Assembly: GCF_015500055.1 (NCBI RefSeq)
Contig: NZ_CP045495.1
Coordinates: forward strand, 62,001-126,000
DNA length: 64,000 bases
Direction of reading: 5' to 3'
Origin: Mesorhizobium sp. NBSH29
GTDB lineage: Bacteria > Pseudomonadota > Alphaproteobacteria > Rhizobiales > Rhizobiaceae
The translations under genes were made by a program, and so were the position numbers. Below are positions 43,153-54,168 of the stretch, piece after piece. The notes beneath the pieces are model-generated. The model saw only the letters and a program-made list of their open reading frames with translations. It had not been told where the DNA came from and made no database searches. Numbering within the stretch: position 1 is the stretch's first letter; every line of letters starts with the position of its first letter.

Positions 43153-46100
43153 ATGTCGCATGACGATCCTTTTACCCTCGACCTCTTCGGGTCCACCGGT
43201 CTTTCCTCGGGGCTCGGCCTTGGCGTCACGGCCTTTGCCGGCGATTTCTCCGCGAACGATGATGATAATGATGATCCGACACCATCCTCGCCGGCGCCTG
43301 CCGCGCAACCGCAGCCGTTGGGCGCCCGAGCCAGCTCGCCGTCACGCGTTGCGGGGGCCAGGAATTTTCATCTCGCGGGTACGCGCGGGCTGGCCAAGGG
43401 CTGGAAACAGCGGGCTCACGACAATCTCGAAGCCATTCGTCTGGCGTCCGAGATCGAGCAGGACGAGCGCCCGGCTACGATTGAGGAGCAGGAGCGGCTG
43501 ATCAGGTTTACTGGCTTCGGCGCGTCGGATCTCGCCAATAGCGTGTTCCGCCGGCCTGGTGAGGTTGATTTCCGCGACGGCTGGAGCGACATCGGGGCCG
43601 ATTTACAGGATGCAGTTTCCGGCCAGGAATACGCGTCTCTGGCGCGCTGCACGCAATATGCGCATTTCACGCCGGAGTTCATCGTCCGGGCCATCTGGGC
43701 CGGGTTGCATCGCCTCGGTTGGCGCGGCGGTCGGGTGCTCGAACCCGGCATCGGTACGGGTCTGTTCCCGGCGCTGATGCCGGAAGCCCTTCGTGATCTG
43801 TCGCACGTCACCGGCGTCGAACTCGATCCTGTCACCGCTCGTATCGCGGGACTGTTGCAGCCGCGTGCGCGCATCGTCACCGGCGATTTAGGCCGCACGG
43901 AGCTTCCAGCAAGCTTCGACCTCGCCATCGGCAATCCGCCTTTCTCTGATCGCAGCGTTCGTTCCGACCGGGCCTACCGATCGCTCGGCTTGCGCCTGCA
44001 CGACTACTTCATCGCCCGTTCGGTCGATCTTTTGAAGCCCGGTGGTCTCGCCGCCTTCGTTACCAGCTCCGGCACGATGGACAAGGCCGATTGCACCGCG
44101 CGCGAGCATATCGCAAAGTCGGCCGACCTGATTGCCGCGATCCGTTTGCCCGAGGGCAGCTTCCGGGCTGACGCCGGCACGGACGTCGTGGTCGATCTGT
44201 TGTTCTTCCGCAAGCGTAAGATCGGAGAGCCCGAGGGCGACCAGTCCTGGCTCGACACCGAGGAGGTCAGGCCGGCGACGGCGGGCGAGGGCGCCATTCG
44301 CGTCAACCGATGGTTCGCGCGGCATCCGGATTTCGTGCTGGGCACCCACGCCCTGACCTCTGGACCTTTCGGCGAGACCTATGCCTGCCTCCCGCGTGAG
44401 GCTGAGGATCTCGAAGGCGCGCTGGCCGCCGCCATCTCCCTTCTTCCGGAAGCTCTTTATGAAGGCGAACCGACGCCGCTCGATTTTGACCACGAGGATG
44501 ATGCCGGTCAGCAGGGCGCAGATGGTCCCTCCACCGAGTGGCACGTCCGCGAGGGGAGCTTCTTCATCGCGAAGAACACCGCTCTCATGCAGATGGTCGA
44601 CGGGGTCCCTGTCACCATCACGGTGCGCAAAGGCAGGAGCAGTGACGGCGTGCCGGAAAAGCACGCACGCATCATCGGAAAGCTGATCCCGATCCGTGAT
44701 GCCGTCCGCGAAGTCCTGAGGGCCCAGGAACTCGATCAGCCGTGGAAGCCGGCGCAAGTGAAGCTGCGCATCGCCTGGTCGAGTTTCGTGCGGGACTTCG
44801 GGCCGGTCAACTTCACCACCGTGTCGGTGAATGAGGACACCGAGACCGGCGAGGTGCGCGAAATCCATCGCCGCCCCAATCTCCAGCCCTTTCTCGATGA
44901 TCCCGATTGCTGGCTGGTCGCCTCGATCGAGGACTATGACCTCGAGACCAATACGGCGAAGCCCGGACCGATCTTCACTGCGCGCGTGATCGCGCCGCCA
45001 TCGGCGCCGATCATCGCAAGTGCTGCGGATGCGCTTGCCGTCGTGCTGAACGAACGTGGCCATGTGGACATCGATCACATCGCCGAATTGCTGCACACCG
45101 ACAGCGATGCTGTTCTGGCCGAACTCGGAGACGCCATCTTCAACGATCCCGAAACCGGCGCATGGCAGACGGCCGACGCCTATCTGTCCGGTCAGGTCCG
45201 CGACAAGCTCAAGGCCGCCGAAGCCGCCGCGTCGCTCGATCCCGTCTTCGAGCGCAAGCGTAATGTGCGGGCGTTGATTGAGGTCCAACCTGCCGATCTG
45301 CGGCCGTCCGATATCACCGCCCGTCTCGGTGCGCCGTGGATTCCGGCCGCCGATGTTGTCGCCTTCGTGCACGAGACGATGGGGGTGGAGATCAAAATCC
45401 ACCATATGCCGGAGCTTGCCTCATGGACTGTCGAGGCGCGGCAGTTGGGCTGGATGGCGGCAGGCACATCGGAATGGGGCACCGATCGTCGCCATGCCGG
45501 CGAGTTATTGGCCGATGCTCTCGACAGCCGCGTGCCGCAGATATTCGACACGGTGAAAGAGGGCGATAGCGAAAAGCGTGTGCTCAATGTCGTCGATACC
45601 GAGGCGGCCAAGGAGAAGCTGCAAAAGATCAAGACCGCATTCCAGAACTGGATCTGGTCTGATCCCGATCGGACGGACCGGTTGGCGCGGATCTATAATG
45701 ATCGCTTCAACGACATCGCCCCCCGAAAATTCAACGGGGACCATCTGCAACTTCCAGGCGCCTCGGGCGCCTTTTCTCTTTACGGGCACCAGAAGCGTGG
45801 CATCTGGCGCATCATCTCGGCGGGCTCGACCTATCTCGCCCATGCCGTGGGGGCTGGCAAGACCATGACAATGGCAGCTGCCGTCATGGAACAGCGCCGC
45901 CTTGGCCTAATCGCCAAGGCGATGCTGGTTGTGCCCGGTCATTGCCTGGCGCAAATGGCCCGTGAGTTCCTGGCGCTCTATCCGACCGCCCGTATCCTCG
46001 TGGCCGACGAGACCAACTTCACCAAAGATAAGCGCCATCGGTTTCTGTCGCGCGCGGCAACCGCCACCTGGGACGCCATCATCATCACCCATTCCGCGTT

Positions 46101-48264
46101 CCGCTTCATCGCGGTGCCATCGGCCTTCGAGCAGCAGATGATCCACGACGAGCTGGAGCTCTATGAGAGCCTGCTGGCCAAGGTCGAGAGCGATGATCGT
46201 GTTTCGCGCAAGCGTCTCGAGCGGTTGAAGGAAGGCCTGCAGGAGCGGCTGGAGGCGCTTTCGACCCGCAAGGACGATCTCCTCACCATCTCCGAGATCG
46301 GCGTCGATCAGATCATCGTCGACGAAGCGCAGGAATTCAGAAAACTCTCCTTTGCCACCAATATGTCGACGTTGAAGGGCGTCGATCCAAACGGCTCGCA
46401 GAGGGCCTGGGATCTCTATGTAAAATCCCGGTTCGTCGAGACGAAGAACCCGGGCAGGCGCTTGTGCTCGCCTCGGGCACGCCAATTACCAATACGCTCG
46501 GCGAGATGTTCTCGGTGCAGCGCTATCTCGGCTACGAGGCGCTGCTCCAGCGTGGCCTGCATGAGTTCGACGCCTGGGCCTCGATCTTTGGCGATGTCAC
46601 GACGGAACTGGAACTTCAGCCCTCCGGCAAATACAAGCCGGTGACGCGCTTTGCCACCTTCGTCAACGTGCCCGAGCTGATTGCCATGTTCCGCTCCTTC
46701 GCGGATGTGGTGATGCCCGAGGATCTGCGCGAATACGTGAAAATTCCGGCGCTATCGACGGGCACAAGGCAAATTTTCACCTCCAAGCCATCGCCCGCCT
46801 TCAAACGCTACCAGATCCTGCTCGATGCCCGCATCAAGGCGATCGAGGAACGCGATGGTCCGCCGGAACCTGGTGATGACATCCTGTTGTCCGTCATCAC
46901 AGACGGCAGGCACGCTGCCATCGACCTGCGTCTGGTCGATTCCGACAATGACAATGAGCCCGACAACAAGCTCAACGACCTCATCTCGAATGCCTTCCGC
47001 ATCTGGCGGGAGACGGCGGACGCCACCTATGTACGAACCGACGGAAAGCCGTTCGAGCTTCCGGGTGCCGCTCAGATGATCTTCTCGGATCTAGGCACCA
47101 TCAACGCCGAGAAGACGAGGGGATTTTCCGCCTACCGCTGGATCCGTGACGAGCTTGTCCGCATGGGCGTTCCAGCGTCGGAAATCGCCTTCATGCAGGA
47201 TTTCAAGAAGTCGGACGCCAAGCAGCGTCTGTTTGGTGATGTGCGCGCCGGCAAGGTCCGTTTCCTGATCGGCAGCTCGGAGACCATGGGCACCGGCGTC
47301 AATGCCCAGCTGCGTCTGAAGGCGCTCCACCACCTCGATGTGCCGTGGCTGCCCTCCCAGATCGAGCAGCGGGAAGGCCGCATCATGCGACAGGGCAATC
47401 AGCATGAGGTCATCGACATCTTCGCCTATGCCACTGAAGGCTCGATGGACGCGCAGATGTGGCAGAACAACGAGCGCAAGGCCCGGTTCATTACGGCGGC
47501 CCTTTCGGGCGATACCTCAATCCGCCGCCTGGAGGATATGGGAGAAGGGCAGGCGAGCCAGTTCGCCATGGCCAAGGCCATTGCCTCGGGCGATCCGCGC
47601 CTGATGCAAAAGGCGGGGCTCGAAGCCGATGTCGCCCGTCTCGAGCGATTGCGCTCCGCGCATATGGATGACCAGCACGCCATTCGTCGCCAGATCCGTG
47701 ATGCCGAGCGCGATATCGAATACGCGACGCGCCGCATTGGCGAGATCGAGCAAGATATCGACAAGTTGGTTTCGACAACCGGCGCTACCTTCCGTCTGGT
47801 CGTCGGTGACGAGGCCATCAACGAGCGCAAGCTCGCCGGCCGCGCGTTGATGAAGGAAATCCTGACCCTCATCCAGCCCCAGCAGGAGGGCGACGCCGTG
47901 ATCGCCTCGCTCGGCGGGTTCAACCTCGAATATTGTGGCGAGCGGTCCGGCAAGGACGGATACCGCTATATCACCATGCTGATGCGCACCGGTGCCGACT
48001 ACGAGATCGAGTTGCCGGTGACGACGACCCCGCTCGGCGCAGTCGCCCGCCTCGAGCATGCGTTGTCCGGCTTTGACGATGAGCAGGAGCGGTATCGCAG
48101 GCGGCTCGCCGATGCCGAACGTCGCCTCGCATCCTATCGCTCGCGGCAGGGTGGGGAATTCTCCTTCTCGGAAGAATTGGCCGACAAGTGGCCGGCAGCT
48201 TGCCGAAATCGATGAAGCTCTGGCGATGGAAATCGATGACATCCGGGATTCTATCGCCGCCTGA
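43153..48264 (+). pseudogene. N6-methylase/SF2 helicase giant gene with two frameshifts
   Basis: In its corrected frame this would encode about 1700 aa. The N-terminal third is an adenine-methylase-like domain (EPGIGTGLFPAL at about residue 196, NPPFSD at about 261). The second half is an SF2 helicase: HAVGAGKT at about 896, VDEAQEF at about 1056, then GTPITNTLGEMF and the C-domain motif QIEQREGRIMRQGNQH. One base is missing near 46457 (AGGCGC where AGGGCGC restores the frame). Extra bases near 48190 shift the end, whose proper reading stops at 48264. The start has AGGAGAA upstream. The layout resembles phage P1 DarB antirestriction proteins; the function here is inferred. Confidence 0.85.
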
Positions 48265-48323
48265 TGCCACGTCATGGCCGGCCTCGTCATGCGGCGGCGC
48301 CGGCCATTTTTGTGTGGAGCGGA

Positions 48324-48603
48324 TCAGCGCTGCGTGCCGGAAGTATCGATCTTTTCGGCCAGCCAGATCTTGATGAGCGACTGATAGGGAACGTCGCGCT
48401 TTCCCGCGGCGACCTTGATCCTCTCCAGAAGCGAATTGGGAAGCCGCAGCGATATCGAGGTGGAAGACGGCTTCAGATTGGGCAGCCGCACCTTTTCGGC
48501 CTTGCTCCAGTCGACATGGTCGGTCGAGTCCTGGCTTTCCCAGAAAGCCCGCTCCTCGGTCTCCCGTTGCGAAATGCGGCACGGTGTTACGTGTCCTGTT
48601 CAT
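48324..48603 (-). pseudogene. brnA: BrnA-type antitoxin gene with one-base insertion
   Basis: From the ATG at 48603 the frame begins MNRTRNTVPHF, then an extra G near 48570 shifts it. The corrected reading is ERAFWESQDSTDHVDWSKAE, then SLRLPNSLLERIKVAAGKRD and SLIKIWLAEKIDTSG, ending at 48324. This is a BrnA ribbon-helix-helix antitoxin. It overlaps the brnT end by 17 nt. Confidence 0.75.
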
Positions 48604-48890
48604 AATAGCTCCGCTCCTTGCGGCTCATGTCGCGGGCCGAAATCACCCGCAGTTTTGTCTCACTTTCCCGAAGCGTGAAGGTGATATGCAGCAGCCTTCC
48701 GTCGTCGGTCCGTCCGAGAGCGTGGATACGCGGCTCGCTGGCGCTATGCTTTGCGTCAGAGACCGTCAGCAGCGGCTCGTTGAAAAATGCCTGCTCTGCT
48801 TCCGCCTGGCTGACATCGTGCTTTTTCCACGCTCTTGCGCGCGTTGCCCGCGTCCCAGTCGAAGCCGGCGATCCGTTTCCAATCGATCAT
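48587..48890 (-). pseudogene. brnT: BrnT-type toxin gene with one-base insertion
   Basis: From the ATG at 48890 it reads MIDWKRIAGFDWDAGNARKS, then a run of five A (four restores the frame) near 48826 shifts it. The corrected frame gives QAEAEQAFFNEPLLTVSDAK, then RIHALGRTDDGRLLHITFTL and ISARDMSRKERSYYEQ. This is a BrnT RNase toxin of about 100 aa. The pair follows the usual toxin-first order. Confidence 0.78.
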
Positions 48891-48893
48891 CAA

Positions 48894-48914
48894 TGTATAT
48901 TGCCGTCATATACA
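48894..48914. promoter_or_regulatory. Dyad operator upstream of brnTA
   Basis: TGTATAT - TGCCGTC - ATATACA has perfect 7-bp arms and lies 3 bp upstream of the brnT ATG. BrnA represses its own operon in characterised systems, so this is a likely binding site. The following 48915-49080 shows no gene. Confidence 0.55.
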
Positions 48915-49093
48915 AGAACTTCAAGTGGGGAGAGGGGGAGAGGGGGGAAGAAAAGGAAATAATCCGCTCGCAGACCGGGCGGACCGCTGACGCTATCGCT
49001 CAACCGCGCCGCTCGCAATCCCGGCCGTTCGCTCTTCGCAGGGCTGTGAGCCCCGCTTGATCGGCCCGGCAGGGATGCTCGGCCGCAGTTGCA

Positions 49094-49194
49094 CCGGCCC
49101 GTCCGCTCGGCGGGCCGGGGGAGGTCTTCGGGAAGAAGACGAGGAAGGATGCTGCGCTTGGCGGTGTCCGGAACCCCCGTGAAGGAGCATTTCC
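49094..49194 (+). promoter_or_regulatory. Hairpin leader of the ParB-like gene (copy 3 of the leader motif, diverged)
   Basis: CCGGCCCG and CGGGCCGG (49094-49118) form an 8-bp stem, and GTCTTC with GAAGAC (49124-49140) a 6-bp stem. AAGGATG (49145) and GCGCTT (49154) follow, then AAGGAG (49182) and the ATG at 49195. The AAGGATG and GCGCTT pair also occurs in the two DUF1419 leaders, but the long conserved upstream part is absent here. Confidence 0.4.
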
Positions 49195-49506
49195 ATGGAA
49201 CTGAAATTTGTCGATCCGCGTGCGCTGAAGGAAAACCCCGACAAGGCGCGACGCTCCAAGTCCAGCCCGCAGGCCGACGCGCTGCTGTTGGCGACGATCC
49301 GTGCCGTCGGCATTGTGCAGCCGCCCGTCGTTGCGGCAGAATCCGACGGTGGTAACGGCTATGTGATCGATGCAGGCCATAGGCGCGTCAAACAGGCGAT
49401 CGCCGCAGGGCTGGACGAGATTGCCGTGCTGGTCATCGAACGCGCCGAGGACGGTGGCGCCATGCGCTCGCTTGCCGAGACGCTGGCGCACGAACACCGT
49501 CACAGC
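49195..49506 (+). pseudogene. 3'-truncated ParB-like (Spo0J/Srx-fold) gene
   Basis: It encodes MELKFVDPRALKENPDKARR, AIRAVGIVQPPVV-type sequence (here TIRAVGIVQPPVVAAES), GYVIDAGHRRVKQAIAAGL and SLAETLAHEH. This is the N-terminal ParB nuclease-type domain, as in plasmid ParB-like proteins without a partition partner. At about 49506 it joins sequence duplicated from the middle of the methylase-helicase gene, so the C-terminal part is lost. Confidence 0.8.
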
Positions 49507-50912
49507 CCGGGGACGATATTCTCCTTTCCGTCATCACCGACGGCCGTCATGCGGCCATCGATCTTCGGCTTGTCGATTGCGACAATGCCAATGAGCCCGA
49601 CAACAAGCTCAATGACGTCGTGACCAATGCCTGGCGCATCTGGCGTGAGACGGCGAGCGGCACCTATGTCCGCTCCGACGGCAAGCCGTTTGATCAGCCG
49701 GGCGCGGCGCAGATGATCTTTTCCGATCTCGGCACGATCAACGTCGAGAAGAGCCGTGGCTTCTCGGCCTATCGCTGGATCCGTGACGAGCTGGTCCGCA
49801 TCGGTGTGCCAGCATCGGAAATCGCCTTCATGCAGGACTTCAAAGAAGTCCGATGCCAAGCAGCGCCTGTTCGGCGATGTGCGCGCCGGCAAGGTGCGCT
49901 TCCTGATCGGTTCGTCCGACACGATGGGCACCGGAGTCAATGCCCAGCTCCGCCTGAAAGCCCTCCACCATCTCGACGTGCCCTGGCTGCCCTCACAGAT
50001 CGAGCAGCGCGAGGGCCGCATCCTCCGCCAGGGCAACCAGCACGATGTCATCGACATCTACGCCTATGCCACGGAAGGCTCGATGGACACCCAGATGTGG
50101 CAAGAACAACGAACGCAAGGCACGGTTCAATCGCGGCTGCACTTTCCGGCGATACTTCCTATTCGCCGCTTGGAGGATATGGGCGAAGGACAGGCAAACC
50201 AGTTCGCCATCGCGAAGGCCATTGCCAGCGGGGATCCCGCCTGATGCAGAAGGCCGGCCTCGAAGCCGGACATCGCGCGGCTCGAGCGGGCTGCGCGCGG
50301 CACATCAGGACGACCAGTTCGCCCATCCGTCGCCAGATCCGCGATGCCGAGCGCGATATCGAATATGCCACCGGCCGCATCGGCGAGATCGGGCTGGATA
50401 TCGAAAGGCTTATTCCGACTACGGGCGATGCCTTCCACATGCAGGTCGGCGACCGGGACCTTTGTCGAACGGAAACGCGCCGGTCGCGCGCTCATGAAGG
50501 AATCCTCACCCTGGTGCAACTTCAACAGGAAGGGGATACCACCATCGCCTCGCTCGGTGGATTCCACCTCGACTATTCCGGCGAGCGGTTTGGCAAGGAC
50601 GGCTATCGCTACAGCACCATGCTGATGAGAACCGGCGCCGACTATGAGATCGACCTGTCGGTGACCACCACGCCGCTCGGCGCTATCTCGCGTCTCGAAC
50701 ATGCTCTGTCCGGCTTCGAAGACGAGCAGGAGCGATTTCGTCAACGTCTTGCCGATGCTCAGCGGCGGCTGGCGTCCTATCGCTCGCGTGAGGGCGGGGA
50801 GTTTTCGTTCTCGAACGAACTCGCCGCGAAGCGTATGCACCTTTCCGAGATTGAAGCGTCGCTCTCCGCCGATGTCGCAGACCTTGCCGGTGTCGAGACG
50901 ATGGCTGCATGA
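49507..50912 (+). pseudogene. Duplicated, many-times frameshifted C-terminal part of the methylase-helicase
   Basis: From PGDDILLSVITDGRHAAIDL-like sequence to the stop at 50912, this copies the region 46870-48264. Protein-level similarity persists throughout, but the frame changes near 49845, 50103, 50133, 50155, 50238, 50269, 50309, 50325 and 50500. Most changes are a single extra base in a short run (for example AAA for AA). I saw few or no in-frame stops apart from these shifts. The proper C-terminus is ELAAKRMHLSEIEASLSADV. Confidence 0.8.
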
Positions 50913-51019
50913 GCCATTCGCTTGGCTGCCTCCTGAGGCGTGCCTAATGCATATTGCTCGAAGCTGACTGCGCGATCGACACTTAGCGCATGCCATGACA
51001 GTGGAGGCATGGCGACATC

Positions 51020-51470
51020 AGATATCCACGCCCGTTTTTGACGATCGGGCATCATCGGGATTGGCGATCGCCTCCAGGCCTTCGCCATGGCATTCGGGAC
51101 ATGGCAGTTTGTCCTGCAGCCATTCGTTCTTGCGCGGCTGCTCTTCATGAGGACGCGTATGCGCCGCAGGTCGCGGGCGTCGAATATCTCCTGCCCGGCG
51201 TCGCCGTTCAGATCTGAAGGCTGTCGTTGCCCGTGCCGGTGTCGTTCATCCCCTCCAGCATCACGTCCCAGACCCCAGCGTCCAGCGCGCGCCAGCGTCC
51301 AGCGCCGGAACTGGCGGTAACGAGTTCCATGTTCCGAAGTGGCTGTGAGATAGGCGTCCCGTCCGGAATCCAGAAACACCCCGTCCAGCACCGCGGTGAT
51401 CACGAGGCGAGACCCCGCCTCGGCCCCTTTCGAACTACGGAACGGTTCGAAAGAGGCCATTCCGCATCCG
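51020..51470 (-). pseudogene. Degraded IS5-family-like transposase and a zinc-motif fragment
   Basis: Read on the minus strand, VLDGVFLDSGRDAYLTATSE, RYRQFRRWTLAR and, one frame over, AGVWDVMLEGMNDTGTGNDS resemble the N-terminal part of an IS5-type transposase with frameshifts. Downstream another frame ends NEWLQDKLPCPECHGEGLEA with a CPEC zinc-type motif and a stop near 51023, of unknown origin. Nothing further is seen in 51471-51660. Confidence 0.45.
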
Positions 51471-51660
51471 ACATCAATCCACGAACCAAGGCTGTTCTCC
51501 GCAAAGAACAGCTTGAATCAGTGATCAGCCGATTTGGGAATCCACTTTGTCACATCGCTAAGGCTTGGCGCTATGGGATGTAGGAGTAGAAGAGATAGGT
51601 CTATAGGGGATGACGATCCCGGATAAGGGAGAATATCAGTTTCCCAGCTTGCATGATGCA

Positions 51661-51692
51661 AGATATGTTATAACGTAACGTATAACATATCT
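51661..51692. promoter_or_regulatory. 32-bp dyad with perfect 12-bp arms
   Basis: AGATATGTTATA - ACGTAACG - TATAACATATCT. AGAGGAG and an ATG (51704) follow directly, but that frame stops after 9 codons. The dyad looks like the operator of a regulator that controlled the catabolic operon to the right, whose first genes have been lost. Confidence 0.55.
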
Positions 51693-51800
51693 AGAGGAGT
51701 AGCATGAGGCGGAGTTCAGGGGCAGCGCAGTAGGCGCTGGCAATCCATCTGGGTCCGGAGTTGCGGGCGAGTAAAATCGTGACCGCAGGACTGGAGCTTC

Positions 51801-53066
51801 ATGCCCAGACCCGGCGGCGCGTCTTTCGTCATCAAAAGAGAGATCCAGAGCAGATCAGACGAGATGAGAGATAGCTCAGGGCGGTCTGACCGGAGCTTTG
51901 TGGTGGAGCATTGCTCGAATGGCGGAATCGCGTTATCGCTGGAACGCATGGTCGGGATCGAGCAGATCGACCCGGATGGCATGACGATGACAGTCCTGGC
52001 CGGAACGCCACTTGAGGTCGTGCAGAAAGCGGCCGATGAGGCCGGACTGTTCTTTGCCCTGGATCTGGGCGCACGCGGCTCGTGTCTCGTTGGGGGCAAC
52101 CTGTCCACCAATGCGGGCGGCAACCGCGTGATCCGCTACGGCATGGCGCGCGACCTGGTCCTGGGGCTTGAGGTGGTTCTGCCGGATGGCACCGTGCTGC
52201 CGATGCTGAACCGGATGATCAAGAACAATGCCGGATACGATCTCAAGCAGTTGTTTCTCGGTTCCGAGGGTACGCTCGGCGTCATCACCCGCGCCGTGCT
52301 GCGGCTGCACCCGAAGCCCGGCTGCGTCGCGGCGGCGCTGTGCGTGGTCACCGGCTACGACAAGGTGGTGGACCTGCTTGCCACCGCGCGCCGCAATCTC
52401 GGACCGTTCCTGTCGGCATTCGAGGTCATGTGGGCCGACTATTGGCATCAGGCGACCGTCCGCGTCCCCGGTGGCAAGGCCCCCGTCGCCATTGGTGATG
52501 GCACTCACGTTGTGCTGATCGAAATGCAGGGACTCGATGAGGACCTTGACGGAGCGCGCTTCGACGCGTGGCTTCAGCAGCAGTTCGAGGTAGGAGCCAT
52601 CGAGGATGGCGCGGTAGCCCGCAGCCTGTCGGACCTGTCCGATTTCTGGGGCACGCGCGATGCGGCGGCCGAGTTCGCCAATCCCCAGGTGATCGGCCCG
52701 CACATCTCCTTCGACATAGGCCTGCCGATCCGGCGGATCGAAGAGTTCGTGACCCGCTCGAAGCCGGCGCTGCTCGACCGATTGGGATGTCATTCGGTGC
52801 ATTACGGACATGTCGGCGACGGCAACATCCACATCGTTGCCTGGGTGCCGGGCGCAGCTCCGCAACCGCTGCCCACTGTCAGCGAGATCGTCTACGGCAT
52901 CGTCCGCGACCTCGGCGGAACCGTTTCGGCCGAGCACGGGATCGGACTGCTAAAGAAGCCCTACCTCAATCACACCCGCGATGAAGCGCAGGTCGACCTG
53001 ATGCGTCGGCTCAAGCGCTGTCTCGATCCGCACGGGATTCTCAACCCGACGAAAATCTTCGACTAA
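51801..53066 (+). CDS. FAD-linked oxidase/dehydrogenase lacking its N-terminal FAD loop
   Basis: This 421-aa frame belongs to the vanillyl-alcohol-oxidase/PCMH flavoprotein family, resembling GlcD and D-2-hydroxy-acid dehydrogenases. It keeps GSCLVGGNLSTNAGGNRVIR, VLGLEVVLPDG, FLGSEGTLGVITRAVLRLHP, HYGHVGDGNIH and SAEHGIGLLKKPYL. The usual first 90 or so residues with the pyrophosphate-binding GGNTG loop are missing. Homology begins near residue 36 (GGIALSLERM), and the residues before it look unrelated. The protein is probably inactive. Confidence 0.75.
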   Translation: MPRPGGASFVIKREIQSRSDEMRDSSGRSDRSFVVEHCSNGGIALSLERMVGIEQIDPDGMTMTVLAGTPLEVVQKAADEAGLFFALDLGARGSCLVGGNLSTNAGGNRVIRYGMARDLVLGLEVVLPDGTVLPMLNRMIKNNAGYDLKQLFLGSEGTLGVITRAVLRLHPKPGCVAAALCVVTGYDKVVDLLATARRNLGPFLSAFEVMWADYWHQATVRVPGGKAPVAIGDGTHVVLIEMQGLDEDLDGARFDAWLQQQFEVGAIEDGAVARSLSDLSDFWGTRDAAAEFANPQVIGPHISFDIGLPIRRIEEFVTRSKPALLDRLGCHSVHYGHVGDGNIHIVAWVPGAAPQPLPTVSEIVYGIVRDLGGTVSAEHGIGLLKKPYLNHTRDEAQVDLMRRLKRCLDPHGILNPTKIFD

Positions 53067-53111
53067 ACCTGCACGGCATGTGCCGCGCGGGCCTAACCAA
53101 GGGAGGAAGAC

Positions 53112-54092
53112 ATGAAACTGAACCGACGGATGATCCTGTCGCTCGCCGCCGCGACGATGTTGGGCGCAACCCTGTCAGCCACGGCGCAGGACTGGCCGAA
53201 CGGTCCGGTCACGCTGATCGTGCCGTGGAGCGCGGGGGGCGGAACCGATGCGACCGCGCGCATCATCGGCGGCTTGCTGGAAAAGGAACTGGGCGCCCCC
53301 GTTCCGGTCGTGAACCGGACAGGCGGATCCGGAGTTATCGGGCACTCGGCCATCGCAGAGGCTGCTCCGGACGGCCAGACGATCGGAGTGGCGACGCTGG
53401 AGATTGGGTCCATGCATACGCTGGGCCTGACTGAACTGACCTACAAGGCCTATACGCCGATCGGGCTCTACAATTCGGATCCGGCCGCAATCTTCGTGCG
53501 AGCGGATGCGGCATATGGAGACATGAAGGCGTTACTCGCGGCGCTGTCGGCGGCTCCTGACAGGGAGTTCAAGGCATCTGGATCCGCGCAAGGTGGCGTG
53601 AATCACCTGGCGCTCGCCGGAATGCTGCTCGCGGCAGGCCTGCCTGTGGAACGAGTTGCGTGGGTTCCGTCCGAAGGGGCAGCGCCGGGGTTGCAGGATC
53701 TGGCTGCTGGCGGCGTGCAGATTGCCACCGCTTCGCTGCCGGAGGCCGCGGCGCTGATGTCGGCTGGGCTGATCAAGCCGCTCGCCGTCTTTGGAAAGGC
53801 CCGGTTGGATGCCGCACCTGATCTGCCGACCTTCACCGAGGCGACGGGTCATGATTTTGTGCTCGGCTCGTGGCGCGGCATTGTGGCGCCGGCCGGCATT
53901 CCCGCCGACGTCGCAGCCAAGCTTGGCGACGCGATGACCAAGGTGGTGAATCACCCTGACTATTTGGCGTTCATGAAGGAGCGAGGTTACGCCACCCAGT
54001 GGACGGCCGGCCCCGATTTCGAAACTTTCATGGCAACCTCCGACGCGGCGCTGGCGCAAAGCTTGAAGGCCGTTGGCCTGGCCAAGAAATAG
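53112..54092 (+). CDS. TctC-type periplasmic solute-binding protein
   Basis: This 326-aa protein belongs to the Bug/TctC family of binding proteins of tripartite tricarboxylate transporters. It has a signal peptide (MILSLAAATMLGATLSATAQ). The ligand-binding pocket motifs are PWSAGGGTDATARI, NRTGGSGVIGHSAIAEAAPDG and GSWRGIVAPAGIP. The start at 53112 follows GGGAGGAAG. It forms an operon with tctB and tctA. The substrate is probably a carboxylic acid and cannot be named from sequence. Confidence 0.93.
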   Translation: MKLNRRMILSLAAATMLGATLSATAQDWPNGPVTLIVPWSAGGGTDATARIIGGLLEKELGAPVPVVNRTGGSGVIGHSAIAEAAPDGQTIGVATLEIGSMHTLGLTELTYKAYTPIGLYNSDPAAIFVRADAAYGDMKALLAALSAAPDREFKASGSAQGGVNHLALAGMLLAAGLPVERVAWVPSEGAAPGLQDLAAGGVQIATASLPEAAALMSAGLIKPLAVFGKARLDAAPDLPTFTEATGHDFVLGSWRGIVAPAGIPADVAAKLGDAMTKVVNHPDYLAFMKERGYATQWTAGPDFETFMATSDAALAQSLKAVGLAKK

Positions 54093-54168
54093 GGCCCGGC
54101 AAACAATCAGGGGCATGGAGGGGATATCTCACCATGCTCCGGCTCGTTCGAAGGAGGATCGAACCGCC

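Noticed and set aside
48915-48960. The purine-rich GGGGAGAGGGGG run as another GGGNAGGG site
   Set aside because: No eight-base window fits the pattern; it is simple-sequence DNA.
51020-51140. A zinc-finger gene from the CPECHGEG motif
   Set aside because: No start or full-length frame is visible and the region is IS debris with mixed frames.
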